The notes: generated by a model not told the origin, from the letters alone. 64,000 bases of DNA from Rhizobium sp. Q54 (GCA_945889445.1 CAMDBX010000006.1:24293-88292), one strand, 5' to 3'; positions 52,360 through 63,228 are shown, numbered from the stretch's first letter. Made by a program: numbers and translations.

Positions 52360-54021
52360 ATGAAGAAGTGGATGCTGGCCGGGGTCGCTGCCCTGACCAT
52401 CGCCTTGTCGGCGCTGACGCCGGCACAGGCCGAATACAAACCCGAGCACCGCGGCGGAACGATGCGCATCGTTGCGCGTTCGGCGGCGGGCACGCTCGAT
52501 CCGCAGATCAACTACACACTGCAGTACTGGCAGATTTATCAGTCGGTCTACAGTGGCCTCACGGCCTTCAAAAAGGGTGCGGGCGAGGCCGGCTTCGAGG
52601 TTGTTCCCAACCTCGCCGAAGAACTTCCCACTGCCAGCAATGACGGCAAGACCTACACCTTCAAGCTTCGCAACGGCGTCAAGTTCTCGGATGGCCGCGA
52701 TGTGACCGTAAAGGACGTGGTGGCTTCGTTCCAGCGCATCTTCAAGGTGTCGAGCCCCACCTCGGGTGGTTTCTATTCCGTCATCGTCGGTGCTGATGCC
52801 TGCATTGCAACACCTGCGACCTGCACGCTGGAAGGCGGCGTTGCGGGCGACGAGGCGGCCGGCACGGTGACTATCAACCTCACCCGCGCTGACCCTGAGT
52901 TCATGTTCAAGCTTGCGGTTCCGCATGCCTCCATCCTGCCCGCCGATGCGCCGGCAACCGATTCGGGCTCGGTTCCGATTGCCGGCACCGGCCCATATTT
53001 CTTCTCAGCCTATGATCCGAACAAGGGCCTCACCATGTCGCGCAATCCACACTTCAAGATGTGGAGCGAGGCCGCCATGCCGGACGGCTATCCTGATGTC
53101 GTTCAGTATGATTTCGGCCTCACCGACGAAGCTGAAGTAACGGCCGTCATGAATGGCGAAGCAGACTGGATGTTCGACCAGCCCCCGACTGATCGTCTGG
53201 GCGAGATCGGCACCAAGTACAAGGATCAGGTCTACATCAACACGCTGACCGCCTGGTGGTATGCGCCGATGAACACCCGCATCGCGCCGTTCGACAACCT
53301 CAAGGCCCGCCAGGCCGTGAACTATGCGATCGACCGCAAGGCGCTGGTCAACCTGTTCGGCGGCCCGGTGCTCGCCGCTCCCGTCTGCCAGGTGTTGCCG
53401 CCGGGCTTCCCGGCGCATGTGTCCTACTGCCCCTACACCAAGGACCCGGGCGAAAAGTGGTCGGCTCCCGACATCGAAAAGGCCAAGCAGCTCGTCGAGG
53501 AGTCGGGCACCAAGGGCCAGAAGGTGACGGTGATCGTCGAGGATACCGCCGTGTCCAAGTCGATCGGCGTCTACCTGCAGTCGGTGCTCAAGGAAATCGG
53601 CTATGACGCCGAGCTGAAGCCGATCTCGCCGAACATCCAGTTCACCTACATCCAGAACACCAACAACAAGGTGCAGATCTCGGTCTCGCAGTGGTACCAG
53701 GACTATCCGGCCGCCTCGAACTTCCTGAATGTCCTGTTCGGCTGCTCGAGCTTCACCGAGGGCTCGGACTCTTCCATCAACATCGCCGGCTTCTGCGACG
53801 AGAAGGTGGAAGCCAAGATGAAGGAGGCCTTCGCTCTGGCGGCGACCGACCCGGAAGGCGCCAACAAGATCTGGACCGAGGTTGACCGGATGGTGACGGA
53901 CGCAGCGCCCGCAGCGCCGCTGTTCACGCCCAAGCACATCGACTTCGTGTCGAAGCGCCTCGGCAACTTCCAGTTCAACGCGCAGTTCTACTGGATGGTC
54001 ACGCAGTCCTGGGTGCAGTAA
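52360..54021 (+). CDS. Dipeptide/oligopeptide ABC transporter substrate-binding protein
   Basis: 553 residues. Signal peptide to PAQA, then the SBP_bac_5 fold (GGTMRIVARSAAGTLDPQINY, PYFFSAYDPNKGLTMSRNPHF, ARQAVNYAIDRKALVNLFGG). GGGAG precedes the ATG. It is the first transporter gene of a five-gene unit, preceded by an iminopeptidase. It captures peptides (or a similar cargo such as nickel-free oligopeptides) in the periplasm. Confidence 0.92.
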   Translation: MKKWMLAGVAALTIALSALTPAQAEYKPEHRGGTMRIVARSAAGTLDPQINYTLQYWQIYQSVYSGLTAFKKGAGEAGFEVVPNLAEELPTASNDGKTYTFKLRNGVKFSDGRDVTVKDVVASFQRIFKVSSPTSGGFYSVIVGADACIATPATCTLEGGVAGDEAAGTVTINLTRADPEFMFKLAVPHASILPADAPATDSGSVPIAGTGPYFFSAYDPNKGLTMSRNPHFKMWSEAAMPDGYPDVVQYDFGLTDEAEVTAVMNGEADWMFDQPPTDRLGEIGTKYKDQVYINTLTAWWYAPMNTRIAPFDNLKARQAVNYAIDRKALVNLFGGPVLAAPVCQVLPPGFPAHVSYCPYTKDPGEKWSAPDIEKAKQLVEESGTKGQKVTVIVEDTAVSKSIGVYLQSVLKEIGYDAELKPISPNIQFTYIQNTNNKVQISVSQWYQDYPAASNFLNVLFGCSSFTEGSDSSINIAGFCDEKVEAKMKEAFALAATDPEGANKIWTEVDRMVTDAAPAAPLFTPKHIDFVSKRLGNFQFNAQFYWMVTQSWVQ

Positions 54022-54027
54022 CCGCAA

Positions 54028-55050
54028 TTGTCTGCCGTATCGGATACGCTTGACGCAACACCGAAGAGCCGTGGCCCCTGGGCCACGGCTCTCCGCCGCC
54101 TGCTGCGCGACCGCGCCGCGGTTGCCGCGCTCATCCTTTTCCTGATGGTGGTTATCCTCTGTCTGCTTGCGCCCGCCTATGCCCAGTGGACCGGGACTGA
54201 CCCCTTCAAGTCGACGCTCGATGCCGTCATCAAGCTCAACGGCCAGGACGTTCCGGTGATGGAGCAGTCGACCGAAGGTCTGGGGCTCGGCTACACTCCC
54301 ATCGGTCCCACCTGGCAGATCGGCAACTACTTCCTCGGCGCTGACAACCAGGGCCGGGACGTGATGGCCCGCCTGCTCTTTGGCGGCCTCAACTCGCTGT
54401 TCATCGCCGGCATGGCAACAGTGGTGACGCTGTTCTTCGCAACGCTCATCGGGCTTACCGCGGGCTTCTTCGGCGGCATCATCGACACGCTGCTGTCGCG
54501 CTTCCTCGACATCCTCTGGGCCTTCCCGGTCTATCTTCTGGCCATTTCCCTTTCGATCGTGCTGATCACGCAGGGCCTGGACCTCGGCCTCATCACCATC
54601 GAATCCGGTTCGCTCTGGCTTCCGATCTTCATCATCGGGGTAGTCTACGTGCCCTATGTGGCGCGCCCGGTGCGAGGGCAGGTGCTGGCGCTGCGCGAAA
54701 GCGAGTTCGTTCTTGCCGCCGTCGGGCTCGGCGTTCCCAGCCACCGCATCCTGCTGCGTGACATTCTTCCAAATGTCTCGACCACGCTAATCGTCTTCGT
54801 GCCCATCATGATGGCACTCAACATGATCACCGAAAGCGCGCTGTCCTTCCTCTCGATCGGCGTGCAACCGCCAGATGCCAGCTGGGGTACGATCATACAG
54901 GATGGCCAGACGTTGCTCTACACGCGTCCCGTGGTGGCCCTGGCGCCCGGCATCGCCATCGTCATCACGGTGCTGGCGTTGAACGTTCTGGGCGACGGCT
55001 TGCGCGATGCGCTGGACCCGCGTTCAAAGATCAGGATTGGGCGCAGCTGA
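54028..55050 (+). CDS. Peptide ABC transporter permease (DppC-like)
   Basis: 340 residues from TTG, the only start available before the first helix. Six membrane helices. The N-terminal OppC_N region (LRDRAAVAALILFLMVV) and the EAA loop (REsEFVLAAVGLGVPSHRILLRDILPNV) mark the DppC type. The stop overlaps the next permease ATG. The order DppC-before-DppB is the reverse of the common one. Confidence 0.9.
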   Translation: MSAVSDTLDATPKSRGPWATALRRLLRDRAAVAALILFLMVVILCLLAPAYAQWTGTDPFKSTLDAVIKLNGQDVPVMEQSTEGLGLGYTPIGPTWQIGNYFLGADNQGRDVMARLLFGGLNSLFIAGMATVVTLFFATLIGLTAGFFGGIIDTLLSRFLDILWAFPVYLLAISLSIVLITQGLDLGLITIESGSLWLPIFIIGVVYVPYVARPVRGQVLALRESEFVLAAVGLGVPSHRILLRDILPNVSTTLIVFVPIMMALNMITESALSFLSIGVQPPDASWGTIIQDGQTLLYTRPVVALAPGIAIVITVLALNVLGDGLRDALDPRSKIRIGRS

Positions 55051-56021
55051 TGCTCCTTGCCCTGCTTCAGCGCCTCGGTCAGATGGTCTTTGTGATGTTC
55101 GGCATCAGCATGCTTGTGTTCCTGATCTTCTTTGCCACGCCGGGGGCGGACCCCGCGGCGCGCATAGCGGGCCGCAACGCCACGCCGGAAGTTCTCGAGG
55201 CCGTGCGCAAGAGCTTCGGTTTCGACCAGCCTTTCTACGTGCAATACCTGACCATGATGAAGAAGATCTTCATCACGGGGGATCTCACCTCCTTCGTCAA
55301 CCGCGGCTGGAAAGTGGTTCCCGCCGTCATGGACACGGTTCCCGTCACCTTGTCGCTGGTCATGGGCGCGGCGGTGCTGTGGGTGGTCTTCTCGCTCATC
55401 ATCGGTATCGTTGCCGCCGCGACGCGCGGCTCGTGGATCGACAAGACGCTGATGGTGCTGGGCCTCATCGGCATCTCCATGCCGGTGTACTGGCTGGGTG
55501 AAATGCTGAACCTCATCACCCAGAGCCGCTACCATGACACCTGGATGTTCTCCTGGGTGCCGCCGCTCGGCTACAAGAACTTCTCGGACGATCCGAAGGG
55601 CTGGTTCCTCACCCTGGTGATCCCGTGGATCACCCTCTCGATTCTCTACATCGGCCTTTACGGCCGGGTCCTGCGTGCCGCGATCGTGGAATCATTGCAG
55701 GAGGACTACATCCGCACCGCACGCGCCAAGGGCCTGTCGGAAGCGCGCATCCTGCTCCGTCACGCATTGCGCACGTCTCTCGTTGCCTTCGTCACCCTGT
55801 TCGGTCTCGATTTCGGTGCGCTCGTGGGCGGCTCTGCATTGCTGACCGAGGTGGTGTTCGGCCTGCAGGGCGTTGGCAAGCTCACCTATGACGCCCTGTT
55901 GAATCTGGATCTGCCCATCATCATGACCACAGTGCTCTATGCTTCCTTCTTCGTGGTGATGGCCAATGCCGTGGTAGACATCCTCTACATGCTGATTGAC
56001 CCGCGCGTGAGGACGGCTTGA
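55050..56021 (+). CDS. Peptide ABC transporter permease (DppB-like)
   Basis: 323 residues, six membrane helices. The DppB signatures are FGISMLVFLIFFATPGADPA near the start and the EAA loop QEDYIRTARAKGLSEARILLRHALRTS. ATG overlaps the DppC-like stop by one base; its TGA overlaps the ATPase ATG. Confidence 0.92.
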   Translation: MLLALLQRLGQMVFVMFGISMLVFLIFFATPGADPAARIAGRNATPEVLEAVRKSFGFDQPFYVQYLTMMKKIFITGDLTSFVNRGWKVVPAVMDTVPVTLSLVMGAAVLWVVFSLIIGIVAAATRGSWIDKTLMVLGLIGISMPVYWLGEMLNLITQSRYHDTWMFSWVPPLGYKNFSDDPKGWFLTLVIPWITLSILYIGLYGRVLRAAIVESLQEDYIRTARAKGLSEARILLRHALRTSLVAFVTLFGLDFGALVGGSALLTEVVFGLQGVGKLTYDALLNLDLPIIMTTVLYASFFVVMANAVVDILYMLIDPRVRTA

Positions 56022-56967
56022 TGCTGAAGGTCCGCGATCTTTCCGTCAGCTTCCGCACCGAGCAGGGAATCGTGCGGGCGGTGGACGGTGTCTCGTTCGA
56101 GGTGGGTGAGGGCGAACTCCTCGGCGTAGTCGGAGAGTCGGGCTCGGGGAAGACCGTCTCGCTTCTTGCCGTGATGGGCTTGATCACCGATCCCAATGCC
56201 ATCATCGCTGGCTCGATCCAGTATCGCGGGCGTGAATTGGTGGGGCTCAAGTCGCGGGCGATGCGGGTACTGAGGGGCAAGGAGATCGCCATGATCTTCC
56301 AGGACCCGATGACGGCCCTCACCCCTGTTTATACGGTGGGATGGCAGATTGCCGAGCAGGTTCTGGCACACCAGCGCATCTCCAAGGCAGCCGCCTGGCA
56401 GCGGGCAATCGACCTTCTGGCCGAGGTGAACATCCCGAAGCCGGAGGAAGCGGCGCACCGTTATCCCCACCAGCTTTCGGGCGGCATGCGGCAGCGCGTG
56501 GTGATCGCCATGGCTCTGTCCTGCAACCCTGCCCTGCTCGTGGCGGACGAACCGACCACGGCACTGGACGTGACCGTGCAGGCACAAATCCTCGACCTGC
56601 TGCACAAGCTTCGGAGAAATCATGGAAGCGCCATCGTCTTCATCACCCACGACATGGGCGTGATGGCGGAGATCGCCGACCGCATGCTCGTGATGTATGC
56701 CGGGCGCGTGGTGGAACGCGGCACCAAGGAAGAACTGTTCCGCGTGCCCATGCACCCCTATACACAGGCCCTGCTCGACTCCATCCCACCCCTCACAGGT
56801 GAAAAGCCGCGGCGGCTGAGGGCCATTCCAGGCACACCTCCCATTCTCCTCAACCGGCCGCCAGGTTGCGCCTTTGCGCCGCGCTGCGCGCAGCGCTTCG
56901 AGAAATGCTCGGCCGAGCCCGAACTGGGCAACGGCGAGCGTGCCGCTGCCTGCTTCAGGGTCACCGC

Positions 56968-56971
<4 letters not shown>
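56021..56971 (+). CDS. Peptide ABC transporter ATP-binding protein (DppD-like)
   Basis: 316 residues from ATG 56021, which overlaps the permease stop (TGATG). Walker A GESGSGKT, signature LSGGMRQR, Walker [13 protein letters not shown], switch His in [12 protein letters not shown]. The C-terminal oligopeptide/dipeptide extension has [17 protein letters not shown] with paired cysteines, as in iron-sulfur-binding Opp/Dpp ATPases. Confidence 0.92.
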
Positions 56972-57960
<989 letters not shown>

Positions 57961-57969
57961 AGGCGTCGG

Positions 57970-59859
57970 TTACTTCGGCGCCTTGCTCTTGTACTTTGCC
58001 GGCCCCTTGGTTCCGAAGCTCTTCTTGCCCTTGGACTCGGGCTTGCCCTTTTCACCCTTCTTGGCGAAGTCCGGCTTGGACCACGGCCGCTTGGCGGGCT
58101 TCGTCGGCCGGTCGCCGTCAGCAGGCGCGCTGGCGGGCGCGTCCGGCGCACGGGGGCGGCGGGGCGGCGCGCGCTCTTCTCCCCTGCTCTTCGCGGGTTC
58201 GGGCGGCGTGCTGCCTGCGGGGGAAATGGTGATGCCGCGCTCGAAGCTGCCCGTCTTGGCGATGCGTGCTGCGAATTCTGCGGCCTTGTCGGCGGTGATC
58301 TGAAAGCGCGTTTCGTCATCGAAGATTTTGATCGAGCCAACATCGTCGCGCGTGATGTCGCCCGCCTTGCAGATGAGCGGCAGGATCCACCGCGGTTCAG
58401 CCCGCTTGCTGCGGCCGACCGAAAGCGAGAACCACGCGGCACCCGTCATGTCCCGGCGCTCGGGCCTTGGCTTGCCAGCGGCCTCATGCATCTTCGGCAT
58501 TTTGCCTTCGGACGGCAGCGGGGTGGGCGAAATGTCCTCGGGTGCCGGGCGGGTGGCAAGTTGTTGGCGCAGATAGGCTGCGGCCAGTTGCTCCGGCGTC
58601 ACCCGGGTCAGGAGTTCTGCCACGAAGGGCGCCTCGGTCTCATCGGGCGGAGTGGCAGAGGTGGCCCCCGCGAGGATCTGCTCGCGGTAACGCGCTTCGA
58701 TGTCGGCGGCCGTGGGCGCGCTGCGGGCCGTGCCCTGGGCGTTGGCAAAGCCCAGCACGCGCATCGCAGCCGGATAGCGTCGTACGGGAACGATGAGAAC
58801 ACACACGCCCTTGCGCCCGGCACGACCGGTGCGGCCCGACCTGTGCAGAAGCGTGTCGGGGTTCGTCGGCATGTCGGCATGGATCACGAGGTCGAGGTTC
58901 GGCAGGTCGATGCCGCGTGCCGCCACGTCGGTTGCAACACACACGCGGGAACGGCCGTCACGCATCGACTGAAGCGCATTCGTTCGCTCGGACTGGGACA
59001 ATTCTCCGGAGAGCGACACCACATGGAACCCGCGGTCGCCAAGCTGGGCCGCCAGGTGCTTTACCGCTTCGCGCGTGTGGCAGAACACGATGGCGCTGCC
59101 GCTATCAAAAAACAGCAACGTATTGATGATGGCGTTCTCACGCTCATGAGACTGCACAAGGACGAGCTGATAGTCGATGTCGGCATGGCGCTCCCGCGAG
59201 CCCGAGGCCACGATGCGCACCGCATCCCGCTGGTATGTCTGCGCCAGCTGGGCAATCTGCTTGGGAACTGTCGCTGAAAACATCAGCGTGCGGCGGTCAT
59301 CGGGTGCCGCAGCGAGAATAAACTCAAGGTCCTCGCGGAAGCCCATGTCGAGCATTTCATCCGCCTCGTCGAGCACCACGGCGCGCAGTGCAGAAAGGTC
59401 GAGCGACCCCTTGGTGATGTGGTCACGCAGGCGTCCGGGGGTGCCGACAACGATATGGGCGCCGCGGTTCAGTTGACGGACTTCCTTGCGCATGTCCATG
59501 CCACCGACGCAGCTCGCCGTCACGGCGCCCGCATCACCATAGAGCCAGCGCAGTTCACGCTCGACCTGAAGAGCCAGTTCGCGGGTGGGTGCGATGATGA
59601 GCGCCAGCGGAAGCTCAGCCGGACCGGCGATGCTCGTGTCGCCCAGCAGAGTTGGCGCGATGGCAAGTCCGAAAGCCACCGTCTTGCCGGATCCTGTCTG
59701 GGCCGAGACGAGCAGGTCGTTGCCCTCCGCCTTGCCTTCCAGAACCGCCATCTGAACCGGGGTGAGCGCCGTGAACCCCTGCCGAGCAAGTGCTGGCGCC
59801 AGCGCCGGATGTACATTGGAAGGCAGCGCTGCTGGTTGGAGGTCTTCGGTGGTGGTCAT
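57970..59859 (-). CDS. deaD: DEAD-box RNA helicase with DbpA/CsdA RNA-binding domain
   Basis: 629 residues. Motifs in order: Q motif TPVQMAVL, I AQTGSGKT, Ia APTRELA, II VVLDEADEML (DEAD), III FSATVP, V TDVAARGIDLP, VI HRSGRTGRAGR. A DbpA-like RNA-recognition domain spans about 470-550 (GAAWFSLSVGRSKRAEPRWILPLICKAGDITR...GSIKIFDDETRFQI). The C-terminal 80 residues are basic and disordered. It likely assists ribosome assembly or RNA turnover at low temperature. Upstream there is a 1-kb gap. Confidence 0.93.
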   Translation of the reverse strand: MTTTEDLQPAALPSNVHPALAPALARQGFTALTPVQMAVLEGKAEGNDLLVSAQTGSGKTVAFGLAIAPTLLGDTSIAGPAELPLALIIAPTRELALQVERELRWLYGDAGAVTASCVGGMDMRKEVRQLNRGAHIVVGTPGRLRDHITKGSLDLSALRAVVLDEADEMLDMGFREDLEFILAAAPDDRRTLMFSATVPKQIAQLAQTYQRDAVRIVASGSRERHADIDYQLVLVQSHERENAIINTLLFFDSGSAIVFCHTREAVKHLAAQLGDRGFHVVSLSGELSQSERTNALQSMRDGRSRVCVATDVAARGIDLPNLDLVIHADMPTNPDTLLHRSGRTGRAGRKGVCVLIVPVRRYPAAMRVLGFANAQGTARSAPTAADIEARYREQILAGATSATPPDETEAPFVAELLTRVTPEQLAAAYLRQQLATRPAPEDISPTPLPSEGKMPKMHEAAGKPRPERRDMTGAAWFSLSVGRSKRAEPRWILPLICKAGDITRDDVGSIKIFDDETRFQITADKAAEFAARIAKTGSFERGITISPAGSTPPEPAKSRGEERAPPRRPRAPDAPASAPADGDRPTKPAKRPWSKPDFAKKGEKGKPESKGKKSFGTKGPAKYKSKAPK

Positions 59860-60800
59860 GGAACAGTAACTTTCGGGATCAACAGGGTTTCACGGTGCGC
59901 GAGTTCAACGCATCAGATGGCGTGTCTCGGTCGGCGTCACATGCTGATGGGAAATCGATCAGGCGCAACACTCGCGAAACAGGACGCTCACCATGCCACG
60001 GCGGCGTCCGGCGCAGTCTACTCACGGAAGTCCTTATGCGCTCGCGGATCACCCTTCCACAAGCCTCAAAACAGCTCACCACTGCCCAAGCCGGATCGAC
60101 TTCCCGGACCGGTGCAAGAAGGAAATCGGCTTCGAGACGGAAGCCTCGACTGCCCGCCACGCGCCAGCCAAAGGGCGAACCGGCATAATCTGGGCTGAGG
60201 AAAGTGGTGGTGGACGCAGTCTTCGGCGAACTCGTCTCTGTAGAAATCACAGGGAATTTGAGGAATTCGGCGGGTTCCATGACGTTTCTGGCGCTATTTG
60301 GCGAGTATTAGTGAGGGTTTAGAGGGGTTATTCCCTACCCGACCGAGCAGGGAAATCATTACCGTCGCGCAGGGAAAATCAGCACTCCCTTCAGGGAAGG
60401 ACATAGCGGCCTTCGCCTCCTCGTCGAGCAGACCTCCAAGCATGCCAGTTGCACCATGCAAATCACACCGTCGCGCAGCAATGGCACGTTGGCCAATGCA
60501 AAGTTCAGAGCAATCTACGCTTGCATAGTGCAATGATTTGTGAGCTGCACTGCTTTGCATGGTGCAACCTGATCCGCAGTGATCCCCCACCTGACCCTTG
60601 AAGGACAACCGACGGCGCCCGCCGCGCCATCGAGGGCATCGGCGAAGACGACAACAACTGGCGCTTGTTCGAATGAAGAGCCACTGCCCCCGCCAAGAAG
60701 TCAACCTCAGCACCTCGCTGGCAGCGAGGCCGTCAATGAACTAACATTCAAACTGAACCACTCGTTGGGGGTCGATCACCAATAAAACTGTTCGACCGAA
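59860..60800. other. Gene-poor stretch and probable left edge of acquired island
   Basis: No complete gene is supported. To about 60.2 kb it keeps the host-like GC-rich composition; after that it becomes more AT-rich. Near 60345-60420 the motif CAGGGAA occurs three times (GCAGGGAAATCA, GCAGGGAAAATCA, TCAGGGAAGG). At 60611-60676 a short frame DGARRAIEGIGEDDNNWRLFE ending in TGA reads like the 3' end of a lost gene. Two track ORFs here have no supporting features. Confidence 0.4.
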
Positions 60801-60883
60801 TTGCGGGGAGAGCAAGAGTGCCGTTGGAAAAGCTTGGTTCGAGATTCGATAGCCTCTATGCCTATCAATCATTTAATCATCGC

Positions 60884-61222
60884 ATGATTTCTCGTTGCGC
60901 CGTTATCCTAATGGCCTCAGCAATCACGGCGTGTGGTGGCGATGTTGTGACGAGCCACTACAAGTCGCTGCAGGACGCACGGTCTGACAATCTCTTTGGT
61001 AGAGGCTGGCTCCCCGACGTGTTGCCTCGATCAGCGCACGATATCGAGGTGTCAAACAACTTAGACCTGAATACTTCGGCTGGTGAATTTTCGTTTGCAC
61101 CTTCTGAGTTTGCCACTCTTCGCGCCAAGTTAACGCCAATCGGCCGGCTGGATCATCCATTTGCCGCATCGTTTGATTCGGAGGTTAAGGATCATTTAGC
61201 TTCCGGGAATCCAGCCCTTTAG
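60884..61222 (+). CDS. Hypothetical lipoprotein, possibly degraded at the 3' end
   Basis: 112 residues from ATG 60884. MISRCAVILMASAITACGG is a compact lipoprotein signal with the lipobox cysteine at 17. The rest (SHYKSLQDARSDNLFGRGWLPDVLPRSAHDIEVSNNLDLNTSAGEFSF) resembles a family of small outer-membrane lipoproteins I have seen in proteobacteria. An alternative GTG at 60818 has a better ribosome-binding site (GGGGAG) but would bury the signal peptide. After the TAG the same frame continues in protein-like sequence (SGNTRIFLCKPLQGTCTY), so the end may be a recent nonsense mutation. Confidence 0.6.
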   Translation: MISRCAVILMASAITACGGDVVTSHYKSLQDARSDNLFGRGWLPDVLPRSAHDIEVSNNLDLNTSAGEFSFAPSEFATLRAKLTPIGRLDHPFAASFDSEVKDHLASGNPAL

Positions 61223-61657
61223 TACACTGATTCTGGAAACACACGGATATTTTTATGTAAGCCGCTACAAGGCACCTGTACGTACACAATGTGGACGACA
61301 ACGCCGTTATAATCGATGATCGGTGGGCAAAATTCGAAATGCGGACGTTGTAAATCCGACACCCGACAGATTCAGCTTCGGCTCAAAGTTACCCGCTCGG
61401 AGAAGCCAGCAAAACACCAATTGCTCTGGGGGAACACAAAACCTGAATGTAGGGACCGAGTTAAAAAAAATGAGGCTGGGGATACAGCTGCTCTTCAGCT
61501 CTGATCTGCCGCCAAACTCTTGGCGGGTACTCTTTGGCGGGCCCTTCCGCTTCAACCACGACCCAGAACTACACTGAGGCTGATGCCGGAGGGTCTGAAG
61601 CGGATCGTGGATATATTGTATACTCAACACCGATGACGGGTTTCATCAGTCAAAATG
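61223..61657. other. Intergenic or pseudogenic stretch
   Basis: 435 bp between two island genes. The first 90 bp look like lost coding sequence: the lipoprotein frame after its TAG, then, one frame over, YVHNVDDNAVIIDDRWAKF ending in TAA at about 61352. The remaining 300 bp hold overlapping ORFs on both strands without recognisable features. Confidence 0.35.
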
Positions 61658-62995
61658 TTAGTTACACAGATAAGCCAAAGCCTTGCTCGGCCAGGTCCAT
61701 CGCCCAAGTACCAATTGACTACTCTGTATGCCGTCTAACACCGCGTAACTTCCGTCCACTGAACCATTAAAGCGAGACATAAGATACCTGTAACTCCCTG
61801 TGTATTCTGAGCCACCGTAGGTTACGAAGATATTGCCCTTTGAGCCGTCATAAGGGTTGGTGGGATTTGGAAGACCAACAGCGTTCATAAAAGCTTGAAT
61901 ATCAGACACGGATGAACCGTATTGTGCTTTGATTGTGTTCCATTCTGCCAGGGTGGCAGTTGAGCCAAACTCAGACTGCACTCCGCCAATAACATCGGCG
62001 TTGTAGTTGTACGTATTTGAAGTGAGGCTATAACAAGAATAAGCTTGAGGATCGTTGGAGCACAAGATTGTGCCTGCCATATCAAATCCGATCACGTTGC
62101 CACCAGCGGAGCATTTTTGGCCGGCATAAGTATTCGGACCTGTATCTCCCTTTTGACCCTGCGGACCCGTGTTTCCCAGAGCCCCATCAGAGCCTTGAGG
62201 TCCCGCCGGACCTTGAGCGCCCGTATCACCAGCGGGACCTTGCGCACCTGTCGCACCGGCAGGACCAGCAACACCAACCGGACCTGTCGGACCTATTGCA
62301 CCATCAGCACCGGCAGGACCAGCAGGGCCAACAACGCCTGCCGGACCCGTGGGGCCAATCGGACCTGCATCGCCAGGAGGACCAGCAACACCAGCCGGAA
62401 CTCCCGGACCTATTGCTCCGGCAGGACCAGTTGGTCCTGCAGCACCCGGATCACCCTTTGGACCTTGAGCGCCCATCATATTGGTGCCTAGCAGAGGCCA
62501 GCCGGATGTCGTCTTAGGCCCGTAGATGATTTTGCTGTTTGTATCGATCCAGAAGTCACCAACTGCACCCTGCGTCGACATTGGGGCGCCAGCACCGGAT
62601 TTGATCGTGTTGCCATTCGTGCCTACGAGAACCCAGTAAGACGACTGAGTTGCCGGATTCCGGTTTAGATTGGGTGCCACGAGTGAGTAGTAGTTCTGGT
62701 CGCTGAAGTTGACGACGGCTCCGACCTGATAGGTCGTTGTTCCGCTCCAGGCTCCTTTATAGTCCATTCCGTTTCTGCCGATGAGTCTCCATGCAGTGCT
62801 CGTGGGTGTCGGGATAGAGTTCCTGCTCGCTACTGAGGCGTAGTAGACTTCGTTGTTGTATACGACAACAGCACCGATCCTGTAGCTCGTGGTTCCAAGC
62901 CACGTGCTCAGATAGTCAATAGTAACGGCATTGGCACTTGCTGCAGCGATCCAAATCGCTGTGCCTGCGAGTAACATTCTCAGTCCAGTGCGCAT
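61658..62995 (-). CDS. Secreted collagen-like protein with two chitin-binding-like modules
   Basis: 445 residues. Signal peptide (MRTGLRMLLAGTAIWIAAASANA), then two 45-residue repeats with the CBM5/12 pattern (WLGTTSYRIGAVVVYNNEVYYAS and WSGTTTYQVGAVVNFSDQNYYSL). A collagen-like Gly-X-Y domain follows, with about 36 triplets from residue 182 (GAQGPKGDPGAAGPTGPAG), interrupted once where GPG is followed by VPA instead of a Gly triplet. The C-terminal 150 residues form a Cys-poor globular domain. The composition is more AT-rich than the chromosome. It is probably a trimeric, cell-surface or matrix fibre that binds polysaccharide. No sortase or secretion gene is adjacent. Confidence 0.82.
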   Translation of the reverse strand: MRTGLRMLLAGTAIWIAAASANAVTIDYLSTWLGTTSYRIGAVVVYNNEVYYASVASRNSIPTPTSTAWRLIGRNGMDYKGAWSGTTTYQVGAVVNFSDQNYYSLVAPNLNRNPATQSSYWVLVGTNGNTIKSGAGAPMSTQGAVGDFWIDTNSKIIYGPKTTSGWPLLGTNMMGAQGPKGDPGAAGPTGPAGAIGPGVPAGVAGPPGDAGPIGPTGPAGVVGPAGPAGADGAIGPTGPVGVAGPAGATGAQGPAGDTGAQGPAGPQGSDGALGNTGPQGQKGDTGPNTYAGQKCSAGGNVIGFDMAGTILCSNDPQAYSCYSLTSNTYNYNADVIGGVQSEFGSTATLAEWNTIKAQYGSSVSDIQAFMNAVGLPNPTNPYDGSKGNIFVTYGGSEYTGSYRYLMSRFNGSVDGSYAVLDGIQSSQLVLGRWTWPSKALAYLCN

Positions 62996-63228
62996 TGCCG
63001 ATACCCAAAATATGAAATTTTAATGGAAAAACTATCGCATTGAAATGCACTCGCAACGCTCCGTGAAAAACCCTAGAAATACGCAACGCATAAGCGTGGG
63101 CATGTAGAACTGGTTCATCCGGAGCTAACGGCAGGTATCGCGCAATAGTAGCCGCAATTTTCTCACCTCTCGGGAGTACATGCCATGCTTCCAAGCGTTC
63201 CTATTTCCCCTAGCACGGGAGGCTACCT
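62996..63228. other. Intergenic region upstream of the collagen-like gene
   Basis: 233 bp, AT-rich, presumably holding the collagen-like gene promoter on the minus strand. The 3' part may be debris of the broken insertion sequence. No clear element recognised. Confidence 0.3.

Noticed and set aside
53005-54744. 579-residue minus ORF opposite the peptide-binding protein and permease
   Set aside because: Shadow of two genes with clear family motifs and correct starts on the plus strand.
59879-60280. 133-residue minus ORF upstream of the DEAD-box helicase
   Set aside because: No ribosome-binding site, motif or plausible composition, and overlapping ORFs of similar quality on the other strand.
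61307-61630. Overlapping ORFs on both strands in the island gap
   Set aside because: Neither has a convincing start or recognisable domain; treated as non-coding or debris.
62092-62480. Repetitive stretch that could be mistaken for a CRISPR or tandem repeat array
   Set aside because: The periodicity is nine bases, in frame with the Gly-X-Y triplets of the collagen-like gene; there are no spacers or conserved repeat units.
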